From the NCBI GenBank assembly GCA_036652815.1, contig JAVVVE010000031.1, positions 1 to 25,298 of the forward strand: a stretch of DNA of 25,298 nucleotides. Reading direction: 5' to 3'. Shown in pieces: positions 1 to 7,077 of this stretch. This stretch comes from SZUA-378 sp036652815. Lineage in GTDB: Bacteria > Bacillota > Clostridia > Lachnospirales > Lachnospiraceae. Both the position numbers and the translations under genes were made by a program. Below the pieces are notes generated by a model. The model was not told the DNA's origin. It saw nothing but the letters and a program-made list of their open reading frames with translations, and did not search any database. Position 1 is the first letter of the stretch; the number at the start of each line of letters is the position of its first letter.

Positions 1-1
1 G

Positions 2-436
2 ATTAATTTAGTGCAGGCATATAGGGTCGATGAGAATAGTTTTAAAACAGGGTTAAGAGAACTTTTTGGTGTATTACAGCGCTCTGCGAATCAGAAAGAA
101 ATGGAAACCTACATTGCACAGAACAGGCTGCGATTCTCTAATTTAGAAGAAGAGACCTGTGATGCAATGAGTGTATTGTTAAATGAAAGACAGTTTACAA
201 CTTATACCAACCAGTGTAAAACGGAAGACGGAGGAATCAATATGTGTGAAGCATTTGCATTAATGAGAGAAGAAGCATCCTTACAGGGAGAAGCCCGTGG
301 AGAAGCCCGTGGAAGATCGGAATTGATCAGCTCTTTGATTTGTAAGCAGTATGCGAAGGGGATATCGATACCACAGATCGCAGATTTGCTGGATTGCGAG
401 GAATCCTACGTGGAGATGGTTCTTCAATCAATGTAA
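2..436 (+). CDS. Rpn-family (PD-(D/E)XK) nuclease/putative transposase, C-terminal part
   Basis: The reading frame is open to the left edge (I-N-L precede the first GTG codon at 11), so this is the 3' end of a longer gene. The visible 144 residues match the C-terminal half of Rpn-type recombination-promoting nucleases, which are common and multicopy in Lachnospiraceae. It has a helical region, a segment around 'MCEAFALMREEA', a short glycine/arginine-rich repeat (GEARGEARGR, codons at about 286-315) and a final helix-turn-helix-like tail with 'ISIPQIADLLDCEESYVEMVL'. The nuclease core with its catalytic residues would lie upstream, so activity cannot be judged. No terminator is visible between its TAA stop and the next promoter at 463. 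The family call is from recognition of the C-terminal pattern only; a different protein with the same tail is possible. Confidence 0.7.
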   Translation: MNLVQAYRVDENSFKTGLRELFGVLQRSANQKEMETYIAQNRLRFSNLEEETCDAMSVLLNERQFTTYTNQCKTEDGGINMCEAFALMREEASLQGEARGEARGRSELISSLICKQYAKGISIPQIADLLDCEESYVEMVLQSM

Positions 437-462
437 AGATCAACGCAAAGTATTAAAAATAG

Positions 463-491
463 TTGACAAGTGAAAACGATAGGTATATGCT
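463..491 (+). promoter_or_regulatory. Sigma-A type promoter for the T-box/trpXYZ transcript
   Basis: TTGACA at 463-468 and TATGCT at 486-491 are separated by exactly 17 bp. Transcription should begin near 498, giving a leader of about 345 nt before the lipoprotein start codon. It lies just downstream of the Rpn-like gene's stop. Confidence 0.7.
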
Positions 492-524
492 TTAAAACAT
501 ATAAAGATTAGAATATCGTAAACC

Positions 525-799
525 GTAGAGAAAGAGTAGTAGGCTTTAGAAACTATTACAGAGAGTTGCAGGTGGTGGAATTGCAGCATAGTCACTTTAG
601 TTGAATGGACTTTTGAGGGCAGCCTGAAGGATTTTTGTTATCTGGTAGGAGCTGACAGGATCCACGCCTGTTATCCATGTGGCATGTATGTCAGTGCATG
701 TAAGAGTGGACTCGTTAAGAGTCAATTTGAGTGGTACCGCGATAGTATTGTATGATATTACCGTCTCAAGCATAAATATTATGTTTGAGGCGGTTTTTT
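525..799 (+). promoter_or_regulatory. T-box riboswitch, tryptophan specifier (TGG)
   Basis: The leader shows the T-box landmarks in order. AGTA lies on the left of the specifier loop (about 535-538). AGAGAG is at 560-565, followed by a GGTGGTGG apical loop at 571-578 closed by TGCA arms. A right-hand specifier loop GAATGGA is at 603-609, read as TGG at 606-608 followed by a purine. The T-box sequence TGGTACCGCG is at 732-741, and a terminator follows at 760-799. Known for the class: uncharged tRNA pairs its anticodon with the specifier and its NCCA end with the T-box bulge, which stabilises the antiterminator. TGG predicts response to uncharged tRNA-Trp, which fits the transporter downstream. 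The left boundary is approximate because I paired stem I by eye. Confidence 0.88.
760..799 (+). terminator. T-box regulatory terminator
   Basis: The 5' arm ACCGTCTCAAGCATAA (760-775) pairs with TTATGTTTGAGGCGGT (779-794) across a 3-nt loop, allowing one G-U pair. A run of six T (794-799) follows. Its 5' arm begins 18 nt after the T-box sequence, the usual place for the terminator that competes with the antiterminator. Confidence 0.9.
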
Positions 800-842
800 G
801 ATGTTCAAACATAATAAATTTCAAGAAAGTAGAGGAGAGAGT

Positions 843-1874
843 ATGAAAAACAAAAAAAACAGTGTAGTTAGAATAGCAATCTTAACTGTTGCGATGGGAG
901 TATTGCTGACCGGTTGTGGTAATTCAAAGGAAAACCAAACAGCAGGTGCAACACAGTATACTATTGGTATCTCACAATTTGCAGAGCATGGTTCTTTGGA
1001 GAACTGTAAGGAAGGATTTCTGGCAGGATTAGCAGAGGCTGGCATCCAAGAAGGGAAAAACCTGACAGTTCTATCAGATAATGCACAGGCGGATACCGGG
1101 ACAGCCAGTACGATTGCAGATAATTATGTGTCTAAGAAAGTGAATCTAATTTGTGCCATTGCTACACCTTCGGCCATGAGTGCCTATAATTCGTGCATGA
1201 ATACCGAGATTCCGGTGGTATATACCGCTATTTCAGACCCTGTTGGAGCTGGTCTTGCCACAGCAGATGGTAACAGTGTGGGGAATATCACAGGTACCTC
1301 GGATGCACTTCCGGTCACCGCACAATTAGAGATGATACGGAAACTTATGCCAAAAGCTAAGACGATAGGGATTCTATATACTACCAGCGAAGCTAATTCG
1401 GTTAGTACGATTGAAGCATATCAAAAGCATGCACCGGAATACGGATTTCAGATTGTGGCAACCGGTATCAATACCATCGCAGAAGTACCCACTGCGGTAG
1501 CAGATATGGTAGGCAAAGTTGACTGTATCTCAAATCTAACAGACAATACAGTAGTATCTGCATTACAAACTGTATTAGAAGCTGCTAAAACAGCAAAGAT
1601 TCCGGTGTTTGGCAGTGAAGTGGAGCAAGTAAAGAATGGCTGTGTGGCATCTATGGGAATTGATTATGTAGCACTTGGCAAACAGACAGGAGCCATGGCA
1701 GCTAAGATATTAAAAGGGGAAGCAACTGCAGCGCAACTCCCTTATGAGAGCATCTCAGGTGCAAGCTTCTATGTAAATCTGGCAGTTGCAGAGCAGCTGG
1801 GATTAACCATAAATGAGACTTATTTGACAGAGGCAGTAGAGACATTTACAGAAGTTACAACGGAGGAATCATAG
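843..1874 (+). CDS. trpX: Tryptophan ABC transporter substrate-binding lipoprotein
   Basis: A 343-aa protein of the ABC_sub_bind family (PF04392 type). A lipoprotein signal peptide is visible: charged n-region, hydrophobic stretch and lipobox LLTGC with Cys25, then a Ser/Asn/Lys-rich linker. Mature motifs such as 'YTIGISQFAEHGSLENCKEGF', 'AIATPSAMSAY' and 'PVVYTAISDPVGAGL' are typical of this family. I chose ATG 843 because AGAGGAGAG at 831-839 is well placed and the signal peptide begins there. Upstream in-frame starts at 798/800 fall on the end of the terminator. The stop directly abuts the permease start. The product should sit on the outer face of the membrane and deliver ligand to the permease. 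Tryptophan as ligand is inferred from the TGG T-box; other ABC_sub_bind proteins bind other ligands. Confidence 0.85.
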   Translation: MKNKKNSVVRIAILTVAMGVLLTGCGNSKENQTAGATQYTIGISQFAEHGSLENCKEGFLAGLAEAGIQEGKNLTVLSDNAQADTGTASTIADNYVSKKVNLICAIATPSAMSAYNSCMNTEIPVVYTAISDPVGAGLATADGNSVGNITGTSDALPVTAQLEMIRKLMPKAKTIGILYTTSEANSVSTIEAYQKHAPEYGFQIVATGINTIAEVPTAVADMVGKVDCISNLTDNTVVSALQTVLEAAKTAKIPVFGSEVEQVKNGCVASMGIDYVALGKQTGAMAAKILKGEATAAQLPYESISGASFYVNLAVAEQLGLTINETYLTEAVETFTEVTTEES

Positions 1875-2777
1875 ATGACACTACTACTAAGTGTGCTGGA
1901 ACAAGGAATGATATATGCGATTATGGCTCTCGGCATGTATATTACCTATAAGATACTGGATTTTCCGGATATGACAGTAGATGGAAGCTTTCCAATGGGA
2001 GCAGCGATTACTGCCATTCTGATTACGAAAGGCATGAATCCTTTGTGGACGCTGCCACTTTGCATGATAGCGGGGGCAGGTGTTGGGGTATTAACCGGAC
2101 TCATTCATGTGAAACTCAAGGTAAGGGATTTATTATCGGGGATTATTATGATGACCGCTCTCTATTCAGTCAATCTCACGATTGCCGGGCGTGCCAATGT
2201 CCCTATTTATCAAATGCAGACAATCTTCGATAATAAGGTGGTAAATGCCTTGATACCACAGGCACTGATACCATATAAAACAGTCATTATCGTGACACTG
2301 CTGGCGTTGTTTATGAAGGTCGTCCTGGATGTCTATATGAGGACCAAATCCGGCTATCTCCTGCGAGCAGTAGGAGATAATGATACCTTAGTCACTTCTT
2401 TGGGAGTAGATAAAGGCCTGGTTAAAATAATAGGACTGGCAATCGCCAATGCACTGGTTGCTTTAAGCGGATGTATCTTTGCACAGCAACAACGTTTTTT
2501 TGATATCTCAGTGGGAACAGGAACGGCGGTCATTGGATTAGCAAGCGTAATTATAGGAACGAGTCTTTTGAAGAAAGTCAGCTTTCTAAAAGTGACTACC
2601 GGTGTTGTGATAGGTTCTCTGCTCTACAAATCCTGTGTGGCACTGGCGGTTCGAATTGGATTCCCATCCAGTTATTTAAAGCTGATTACGGCAGTGCTGT
2701 TCCTTTTAATCTTGGTATTGGGAACAGATAAAAAAAAGACCTGCAGAAAAACAGCCGGAAGAAAAGAGGTGCACTGA
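1875..2777 (+). CDS. trpY: Tryptophan ABC transporter permease
   Basis: A 300-aa polytopic membrane protein of the LivH/RbsC-like permease family (BPD_transp_2 type). Several hydrophobic helices are evident, starting with 'MTLLLSVLEQGMIYAIMALG'. The stretch 'LDFPDMTVDGSFPMGAA' is characteristic of permeases that partner ABC_sub_bind lipoproteins. The conserved cytoplasmic loop 'SGYLLRAVGDNDTLVTSLGVD' is the likely coupling region for the ATPase. The C-terminus is short and basic (KKKTCRKTAGRKEVH). The ATG follows the lipoprotein stop with no gap, and its Shine-Dalgarno (CGGAGGA, 1861-1867) lies inside that gene, so translation is probably coupled. Substrate assignment rests on the T-box and the operon. 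Confidence 0.85.
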   Translation: MTLLLSVLEQGMIYAIMALGMYITYKILDFPDMTVDGSFPMGAAITAILITKGMNPLWTLPLCMIAGAGVGVLTGLIHVKLKVRDLLSGIIMMTALYSVNLTIAGRANVPIYQMQTIFDNKVVNALIPQALIPYKTVIIVTLLALFMKVVLDVYMRTKSGYLLRAVGDNDTLVTSLGVDKGLVKIIGLAIANALVALSGCIFAQQQRFFDISVGTGTAVIGLASVIIGTSLLKKVSFLKVTTGVVIGSLLYKSCVALAVRIGFPSSYLKLITAVLFLLILVLGTDKKKTCRKTAGRKEVH

Positions 2778-2778
2778 C

Positions 2779-3552
2779 ATGATTACATTACAGAATATCA
2801 ATAAATATTATAATCCGGGCTCGGTAAATGAACTTTGTCTTTTTCAAGACTTTAATCTGACGGTAGAAGATGGAGAGTTCGTATCGGTAGTGGGAAGTAA
2901 TGGGTCAGGCAAGACCTCGATGCTTAATATCATCTGTGGCAGTATTGAAATCGATAGCGGTAGTATCCTGATGCAGAATATTGATATTACACAGCGCAAA
3001 GATTATGCGAGACACAAAAGCATTGGAAGAGTATTTCAAGATCCATCCAAGGGAACCTGCCCCGGTATGACGATAGCAGAGAATATGTCTCTGGCGGATA
3101 GTAAAGGAAAGCCATATGGTCTTACCAAAGGAATCAATAAAAGTAAAGTAACTACTTACCGGGAGATACTGAGGGGATTAAATCTGGGGTTGGAAGACAA
3201 GATGGATACCCAGGTAGGTGCCTTGTCCGGTGGACAAAGACAAGCACTGTCTCTTATCATGTCCACACTGACACCGATAGATTTTCTGATTCTTGATGAA
3301 CATACTGCGGCACTGGATCCAAAGACTGCAGAGATTATCATGGAGCTGACCGGCAGAATCATTCGTGAGAAACGACTTACTACTATTATGGTAACACATA
3401 ACCTACGTTATGCTGTAGAATACGGTAACCGCTTATTAATGATGCACGAAGGTAAAATCATCTTGGATAAATCAGGAGCAGAAAAACAAGCAGTTCAAAT
3501 AGAAGAAATCATGTCTCTCTTCAACCGCATCAGTGTGGAGTGTGGCAACTAA
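2779..3552 (+). CDS. trpZ: Tryptophan ABC transporter ATP-binding protein
   Basis: A 257-aa single ABC nucleotide-binding domain that powers the importer from the cytoplasmic side. Motifs seen: Walker A GSNGSGKTS (39-47), Q-loop in 'RVFQDPSKGT' (about 84-93), signature LSGGQ (149-153), Walker B and D-loop FLILDEHTAALDP (169-181) and the H-loop His in 'MVTHNLR' (His207). The residue after the catalytic Glu is His instead of the usual Pro (DEHT), which as I recall is typical of ATPases paired with ABC_sub_bind lipoproteins. The start is 1 nt after the permease stop, with AAGAGG (2764-2769) upstream, so the three genes form one operon. All catalytic motifs look intact. Confidence 0.88.
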   Translation: MITLQNINKYYNPGSVNELCLFQDFNLTVEDGEFVSVVGSNGSGKTSMLNIICGSIEIDSGSILMQNIDITQRKDYARHKSIGRVFQDPSKGTCPGMTIAENMSLADSKGKPYGLTKGINKSKVTTYREILRGLNLGLEDKMDTQVGALSGGQRQALSLIMSTLTPIDFLILDEHTAALDPKTAEIIMELTGRIIREKRLTTIMVTHNLRYAVEYGNRLLMMHEGKIILDKSGAEKQAVQIEEIMSLFNRISVECGN

Positions 3553-3614
3553 TTTAAAAATAACGCGATAACCCACCTCAGCTCTCGTTGATAGTAGGGT
3601 CAAAATCAGCATAT

Positions 3615-3631
3615 CCCTTACTGTGTAAGGG
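3615..3631. other. Perfect hairpin between convergent trpZ and pyrI
   Basis: CCCTTAC (3615-3621) and GTAAGGG (3625-3631) form a 7-bp stem with a 3-nt loop in the 84-bp gap between the convergent genes. Neither side has a clear T-run, so it is only a weak candidate for a shared terminator or mRNA 3'-end stabiliser. Confidence 0.4.
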
Positions 3632-3636
3632 CCGCT

Positions 3637-4068
3637 CTAGTATTTACCGTCAAATTTTTCTTCGCAGTATTTGCAACGATAGATTTCTTTGGCTTCATCG
3701 GTTAAGACGAAAATATGTGGAAGCTCCTGCTCGATGGAAGTGATACAGCGTGGATTTTTACATTTAATCACATTTTTAATTTCTTTTGGAAGAATGAGAT
3801 CTTGTTTTTCCACTATTTTACCATTCTTAATTACATTGACGGTAATGGTATGATCGATAAACCCTAAGATATCCAGATTCAGGAGATTGATATCACATTC
3901 CACTTTGAGGATATCTTTTTTCCCCATCTTATTACTTTTGGCATTCTTGATAATAGCTACGGTACAGTCTAGCTGGTCTAATTGCAAATGGCGGTAAATA
4001 GCTAAGCTTTTACCTGCTTTGATATGATCCAATACAAATCCTTCTTCGATTCTGCCTACATTTAACAT
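3637..4068 (-). CDS. pyrI: Aspartate carbamoyltransferase regulatory chain
   Basis: A 143-aa protein matching the PyrI family. The N-terminal allosteric nucleotide-binding domain begins 'MLNVGRIEEGFVLDHIKAGKS'. The C-terminal zinc domain carries four cysteines, CKNPRC (Cys103, Cys108) and CKYC (Cys132, Cys135). In the known enzyme these bind Zn and dock the regulatory chain onto PyrB, allowing CTP inhibition and ATP activation of carbamoyl-aspartate synthesis. It follows pyrB by 15 nt on the same strand with a strong AAAGGAGG site. Length is slightly shorter than the E. coli protein (about 153 aa) but all Zn ligands are present. Confidence 0.95.
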   Translation of the reverse strand: MLNVGRIEEGFVLDHIKAGKSLAIYRHLQLDQLDCTVAIIKNAKSNKMGKKDILKVECDINLLNLDILGFIDHTITVNVIKNGKIVEKQDLILPKEIKNVIKCKNPRCITSIEQELPHIFVLTDEAKEIYRCKYCEEKFDGKY

Positions 4069-4083
4069 TACGATATCCTCCTT

Positions 4084-5001
4084 TTATGAAACCAATTCCA
4101 ATAGTGTTAAGATCAGGGCCATACGCACATAAACACCATATTGCACCTGCTTAAAATACACAGCTCTTGGATCATCATCTACTTCAACGGCAATCTCATT
4201 GACGCGTGGAAGAGGGTGCAGCACCAGCATGTCTGGTTTAGCCAATGCCATCTTACTTTTATCCAGGATATAGAAATCTTTTAATCGGACATAATCTTCT
4301 TCATTAAAGAATCGTTCCCGTTGTACGCGTGTCATATACAAGAGGTCCAGGTCTGCCATACTGTCTTCCAAACGAATCACTTCTTCAAAAGCAATATGAT
4401 TTTTACGCAATACATCTTCGCGTATATAATCCGGAATCCTTAATTCTTCAGGGGAGATAAAGATAAATTTGATGTTTGGATAACGAATGAGAGCATTGAT
4501 GAGAGAATGAACGGTACGTCCAAATTTAAGATCTCCGCATAAACCAATGGTAAAATCATGCAGGCGGCCTTTGAGAGAACGAATCGTCAGCAAATCGGTT
4601 AAGGTTTGGGTTGGGTGCTGATGTCCACCATCACCGGCATTGATCACAGGAATTGTTGCTTTGGTGGAGGCTACCATCGGAGCACCCTCTTTGGGATGAC
4701 GCATCGCACAGATATCAGCATAACAGGATACCATGCGAATCGTGTCCGAGACACTTTCTCCCTTTGATGCGGAGGAACAGGCGGCATCTGAGAATCCCAA
4801 TACTTCTCCCCCCAGACTATACATGGCAGATTCAAAACTCAAACGAGTTCTGGTACTGGGCTCATAGAAGCAGGTAGCCAGTTTTTTACCATTGCAGATA
4901 TGTGCATATTTATCGGGGTTACGTTCGATATCATTGGCAATATCGAATAGGTGGTCTAATTCTTGGGTAGTAAAATCCAATGGACTCATTAAATGTTTCA
5001 T
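4084..5001 (-). CDS. pyrB: Aspartate carbamoyltransferase catalytic chain
   Basis: A 305-aa ATCase catalytic subunit, which condenses carbamoyl phosphate with aspartate in pyrimidine synthesis. Diagnostic motifs: FYEPSTRTRLSFE (45-57, carbamoyl-phosphate site), 'GDGGHQHPTQTLTDLLTI' in the middle, and HPLPRVNEI (262-270, aspartate-binding loop; Asn where many homologs have Asp). Length is normal for the family. The start has a clear AGGAG site (complement of 5007-5011). It is first of a pyrB-pyrI operon and is preceded by a promoter and a leader with a terminator (see 5015-5140), so it is likely controlled by attenuation. No pyrK, pyrD or pyrF lies beside it here. Confidence 0.97.
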   Translation of the reverse strand: MKHLMSPLDFTTQELDHLFDIANDIERNPDKYAHICNGKKLATCFYEPSTRTRLSFESAMYSLGGEVLGFSDAACSSASKGESVSDTIRMVSCYADICAMRHPKEGAPMVASTKATIPVINAGDGGHQHPTQTLTDLLTIRSLKGRLHDFTIGLCGDLKFGRTVHSLINALIRYPNIKFIFISPEELRIPDYIREDVLRKNHIAFEEVIRLEDSMADLDLLYMTRVQRERFFNEEDYVRLKDFYILDKSKMALAKPDMLVLHPLPRVNEIAVEVDDDPRAVYFKQVQYGVYVRMALILTLLELVS

Positions 5002-5014
5002 AAGGTCTCCTTTT

Positions 5015-5104
5015 CTATATTACAGCATCACATTGCTCAAAAAAATCGAAGAGAAAAGCACTCCTCTTCGATGTAATAGTACGCTTGTCAAGCAACAAAT
5101 TCAT
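5015..5104 (-). CDS. Putative pyrBI leader peptide
   Basis: A 29-codon ORF on the pyrB transcript, beginning at CAT 5102-5104 (complement) and ending TAG at 5015-5017, just before the pyrB Shine-Dalgarno. It reads M-N-L-L-L-D-K-R, and its middle encodes S-A-F-L-F-D-F-F over a pyrimidine-rich stretch. The leader terminator lies wholly inside it, so a ribosome following polymerase closely would block the hairpin. This is the logic of the E. coli pyrBI leader. There is no Shine-Dalgarno: the predicted transcription start (about 5105) falls on or next to the ATG, so translation would have to be leaderless. The peptide is a hypothesis. Confidence 0.35.
   Translation of the reverse strand: MNLLLDKRTITSKRSAFLFDFFEQCDAVI
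5038..5072 (-). terminator. Intrinsic terminator/attenuator in the pyrB leader
   Basis: On the minus strand ATCGAAGAG (5072-5064) pairs perfectly with CTCTTCGAT (5053-5045) across a 10-nt loop, and seven T follow the A of the last stem pair (5045-5039). It lies between the pyrB promoter and the pyrB start codon, so it must be bypassed for expression. I did not see a PyrR-binding consensus in the leader. Confidence 0.85.
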
Positions 5105-5111
5105 TGAACAG

Positions 5112-5140
5112 AGTATAGCACAGAACGAAACCAAAGACAA
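5112..5140 (-). promoter_or_regulatory. pyrBI promoter
   Basis: On the minus strand, TTGTCT (complement of 5135-5140) and TATACT (complement of 5112-5117) are 17 bp apart. The -10 is preceded by TGC, an extended -10. Predicted transcription start is about 5105. Confidence 0.7.
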
Positions 5141-5161
5141 CAAAAAAATCAAGGGAAATGA

Positions 5162-5190
5162 TTGCAAAGTAGATGGCAATCTTATATAAT
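5162..5190 (+). promoter_or_regulatory. Promoter for the PH-domain protein/MATE operon
   Basis: TTGCAA (5162-5167) and a perfect TATAAT (5185-5190) with a 17-bp spacer. It diverges from the pyrB promoter. The PH-domain start codon is about 50 bp downstream. Confidence 0.75.
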
Positions 5191-5239
5191 GAAATGCGGA
5201 AGAATCAATCAATAGAAATACAAACAGGGGGATGATACT

Positions 5240-5653
5240 ATGGAGTTCAGAGAAAGAAAGAGGATTGCATTTTTTGCGTTACCATTTACTTTTACAGTCT
5301 ATACTGTAAAAGAAGATATGATTACGATAGATGCCGGATTTTTAAATAAAACAGAAAATGACTGTTATATGTATAAGATACAGGATGCTACTCTGACGAC
5401 CAGTTTATTGGAAAGAATATTTGGCATTGGTACGATAAAGTGTTTTACAGGGGATGTTACCAATCAAAGACTTGACTTGATACACATTAAGAATGCCAAG
5501 GCAATTAAAGATTTTATAGTAACCTATTCTGAACTCGAGAGAAGAAAAAAACGTACTTTGAATACATTGGATATCGGAGCCGAAGCGATAGATGATATAG
5601 ATGTTGCGCAAGCAATTGACACACTGACTGATTTAGGCGATGAGATAAAATAG
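5240..5653 (+). CDS. Bacterial PH-domain protein (bPH2/YdbS-like)
   Basis: A 137-aa cytosolic protein. Residues about 5-95 fit a bacterial pleckstrin-homology-like beta barrel: 'PFTFTVYTVKEDMITIDAGFLNKTEND', then 'YKIQDATLTTSLLERIFGIGTIKCF' and 'LIHIKNAKAIKDFI'. Most bPH2 proteins of this type have transmembrane helices before the domain; here there are none, only a few residues before it. The tail is an Arg/Lys-rich helix followed by an acidic Asp/Glu/Ala segment. GGGGGA (5227-5232) precedes the ATG. It is 29 nt ahead of the MATE gene on the same strand and probably shares its transcript. The function is unknown; domain assignment is from pattern recognition. Confidence 0.7.
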   Translation: MEFRERKRIAFFALPFTFTVYTVKEDMITIDAGFLNKTENDCYMYKIQDATLTTSLLERIFGIGTIKCFTGDVTNQRLDLIHIKNAKAIKDFIVTYSELERRKKRTLNTLDIGAEAIDDIDVAQAIDTLTDLGDEIK

Positions 5654-5682
5654 ACATTTAATATGGACATAAGAGGTGTGTG

Positions 5683-7077
5683 ATGGAACTAGATATGACC
5701 AAAGGGAGTCCGCTCAAATTAATCGTAAGATTTATGATTCCCCTTGTGATAGGTAATATATTTCAACAATTTTACAATATGGTAGATACCATTATTGTAG
5801 GCAGATATGTTGGAGTGAATGCACTTGCTGCAGTTGGGGCAACAGGCACGATTGTATTTCTGATTTTGGGATTTATGCAAGGGCTCACAACGGGATTTAC
5901 GATCCTGACATCTCAGAGGTTTGGTGCCGGAGATTATGCTGCGATGAAGAAGAGTGTAGGCAATGCCGCAGTATTGTCGATTATTGCTACGATAATAGGG
6001 ACGATAGGCAGCATGGTCTGTATGGATGGACTTTTAAGATTAATGCATACACCGGCGGATATCTTTGCAGATGCAAAAGCATATATTATGATTATATGTC
6101 TTGGTATGGGATGCAGTATTTTGTATAATTTATTAGCCAGTATTCTTAGAGCGGTAGGGAACAGCAAAGTACCGCTTTATTTTTTGATTGTAGCAGCAGT
6201 ACTCAATATTGTATTGGATATTCTATGTGTGGTAACTTTTAATATGGGAGTTGCAGGAGCTGCGTGGGCAACGATTATCTCGCAGGGAGTGTCAGGTATC
6301 CTGTGCCTTTTCTATATCATGAAGAAGGTGCCGCTACTCCATACAACGAGAGAAGATTGGAAGTTAGATTCCTATTGTGTCAAAAATGAGCTTAGTATAG
6401 GTATTCCAATGGCATTGCAATTTTCGATTACAGCGATTGGCACTATTCTGGTGCAAAGTGCATTGAATTTACTTGGGTCAGTCGTAGTGGCAGCTTATAC
6501 AGCAGCCTCTAAAGTAGAACAACTGGTTACGCAGCCATTTCTTGCACTGGGTATGACGATGGCGACCTATGGAGCACAGAATAGAGGTGTGAATGACTAT
6601 GCCCGCATCAAGAAGGGTATTCGAATCTCGGTTGTGATTACTGTGATCTATGCATTATGTATTGCCGTTGTCGTTGTTAATGTCATGCCATATGCGATTC
6701 GATTGTTTGTGACGGGAGATGTAACTGCTATCCTAAGATATGCAGAAATCTATATTACAGTATGTAGTACTTGCTTCATACCTCTTGGACTGATCTACTT
6801 ATACCGCAATGTTTTACAGGGATGTGGTCTGTCGCTGATACCAATGTTGGGCGGAGTGGTTGAATTAGTGAGCCGTTCTATTCTGGCTTTTGTTGCGGCT
6901 TATTATAGGAGCTATCTCGGTGTATGTCTGGCTAATGCCAGTGCATGGCTCTTTACAGGCATTTTTTTATGGATTGCCTATCTCATTATTATGAGGGGCT
7001 GGACAAAACGACCGCCTACTGTACCGACATCTATTTCAGAATCCGCTCAAATAACAAACCCGCTATCATCCAATTAG
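5683..7077 (+). CDS. MATE family multidrug/metabolite efflux transporter
   Basis: A 464-aa inner-membrane protein with about twelve hydrophobic helices in two halves. The opening 'GSPLKLIVRFMIPLVIGNIFQQFYNMVDTIIVGRYVG' is the typical N-terminus of NorM/DinF-like MATE exporters, and the second half carries the matching 'QPFLALGMTMATYGAQNRG' motif. These proteins expel drugs or metabolites in exchange for Na+ or H+. I chose ATG 5683, with AAGAGG at 5671-5676, over the GTG at 5680, which is too close. The C-terminal tail after the last helix (GWTKRPPTVPTS...) is encoded partly by sequence that overlaps the convergent gene below by 47 bp. The substrate cannot be told from sequence. Confidence 0.92.
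   Translation: MELDMTKGSPLKLIVRFMIPLVIGNIFQQFYNMVDTIIVGRYVGVNALAAVGATGTIVFLILGFMQGLTTGFTILTSQRFGAGDYAAMKKSVGNAAVLSIIATIIGTIGSMVCMDGLLRLMHTPADIFADAKAYIMIICLGMGCSILYNLLASILRAVGNSKVPLYFLIVAAVLNIVLDILCVVTFNMGVAGAAWATIISQGVSGILCLFYIMKKVPLLHTTREDWKLDSYCVKNELSIGIPMALQFSITAIGTILVQSALNLLGSVVVAAYTAASKVEQLVTQPFLALGMTMATYGAQNRGVNDYARIKKGIRISVVITVIYALCIAVVVVNVMPYAIRLFVTGDVTAILRYAEIYITVCSTCFIPLGLIYLYRNVLQGCGLSLIPMLGGVVELVSRSILAFVAAYYRSYLGVCLANASAWLFTGIFLWIAYLIIMRGWTKRPPTVPTSISESAQITNPLSSN

Noticed and set aside
286..315. Short repeat GGAGAAGCCCGT in the Rpn-like gene
   Set aside because: Only about two copies, in frame, encoding a Gly-Glu-Ala-Arg linker common in this family; not a CRISPR or mobile-element repeat.
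597..824. 75-aa ORF on the minus strand
   Set aside because: It is antisense to the T-box leader and terminator; the frame follows from structured RNA, with no ribosome site or family resemblance.
798..842. Longer start for the trpX lipoprotein
   Set aside because: The TTG/ATG at 798/800 sit on the terminator's end with no ribosome site; ATG 843 has AGAGGAGAG and begins a proper signal peptide.
3615..3631. Hairpin as a bidirectional terminator
   Set aside because: The stem is perfect but neither strand has a T-run after it, so I list it only as a hairpin.
5105..5212. Upstream extension of the pyrB leader ORF to 65 aa
   Set aside because: The upstream part covers the pyrB promoter and the divergent -10, so it would not be transcribed from the promoter seen.
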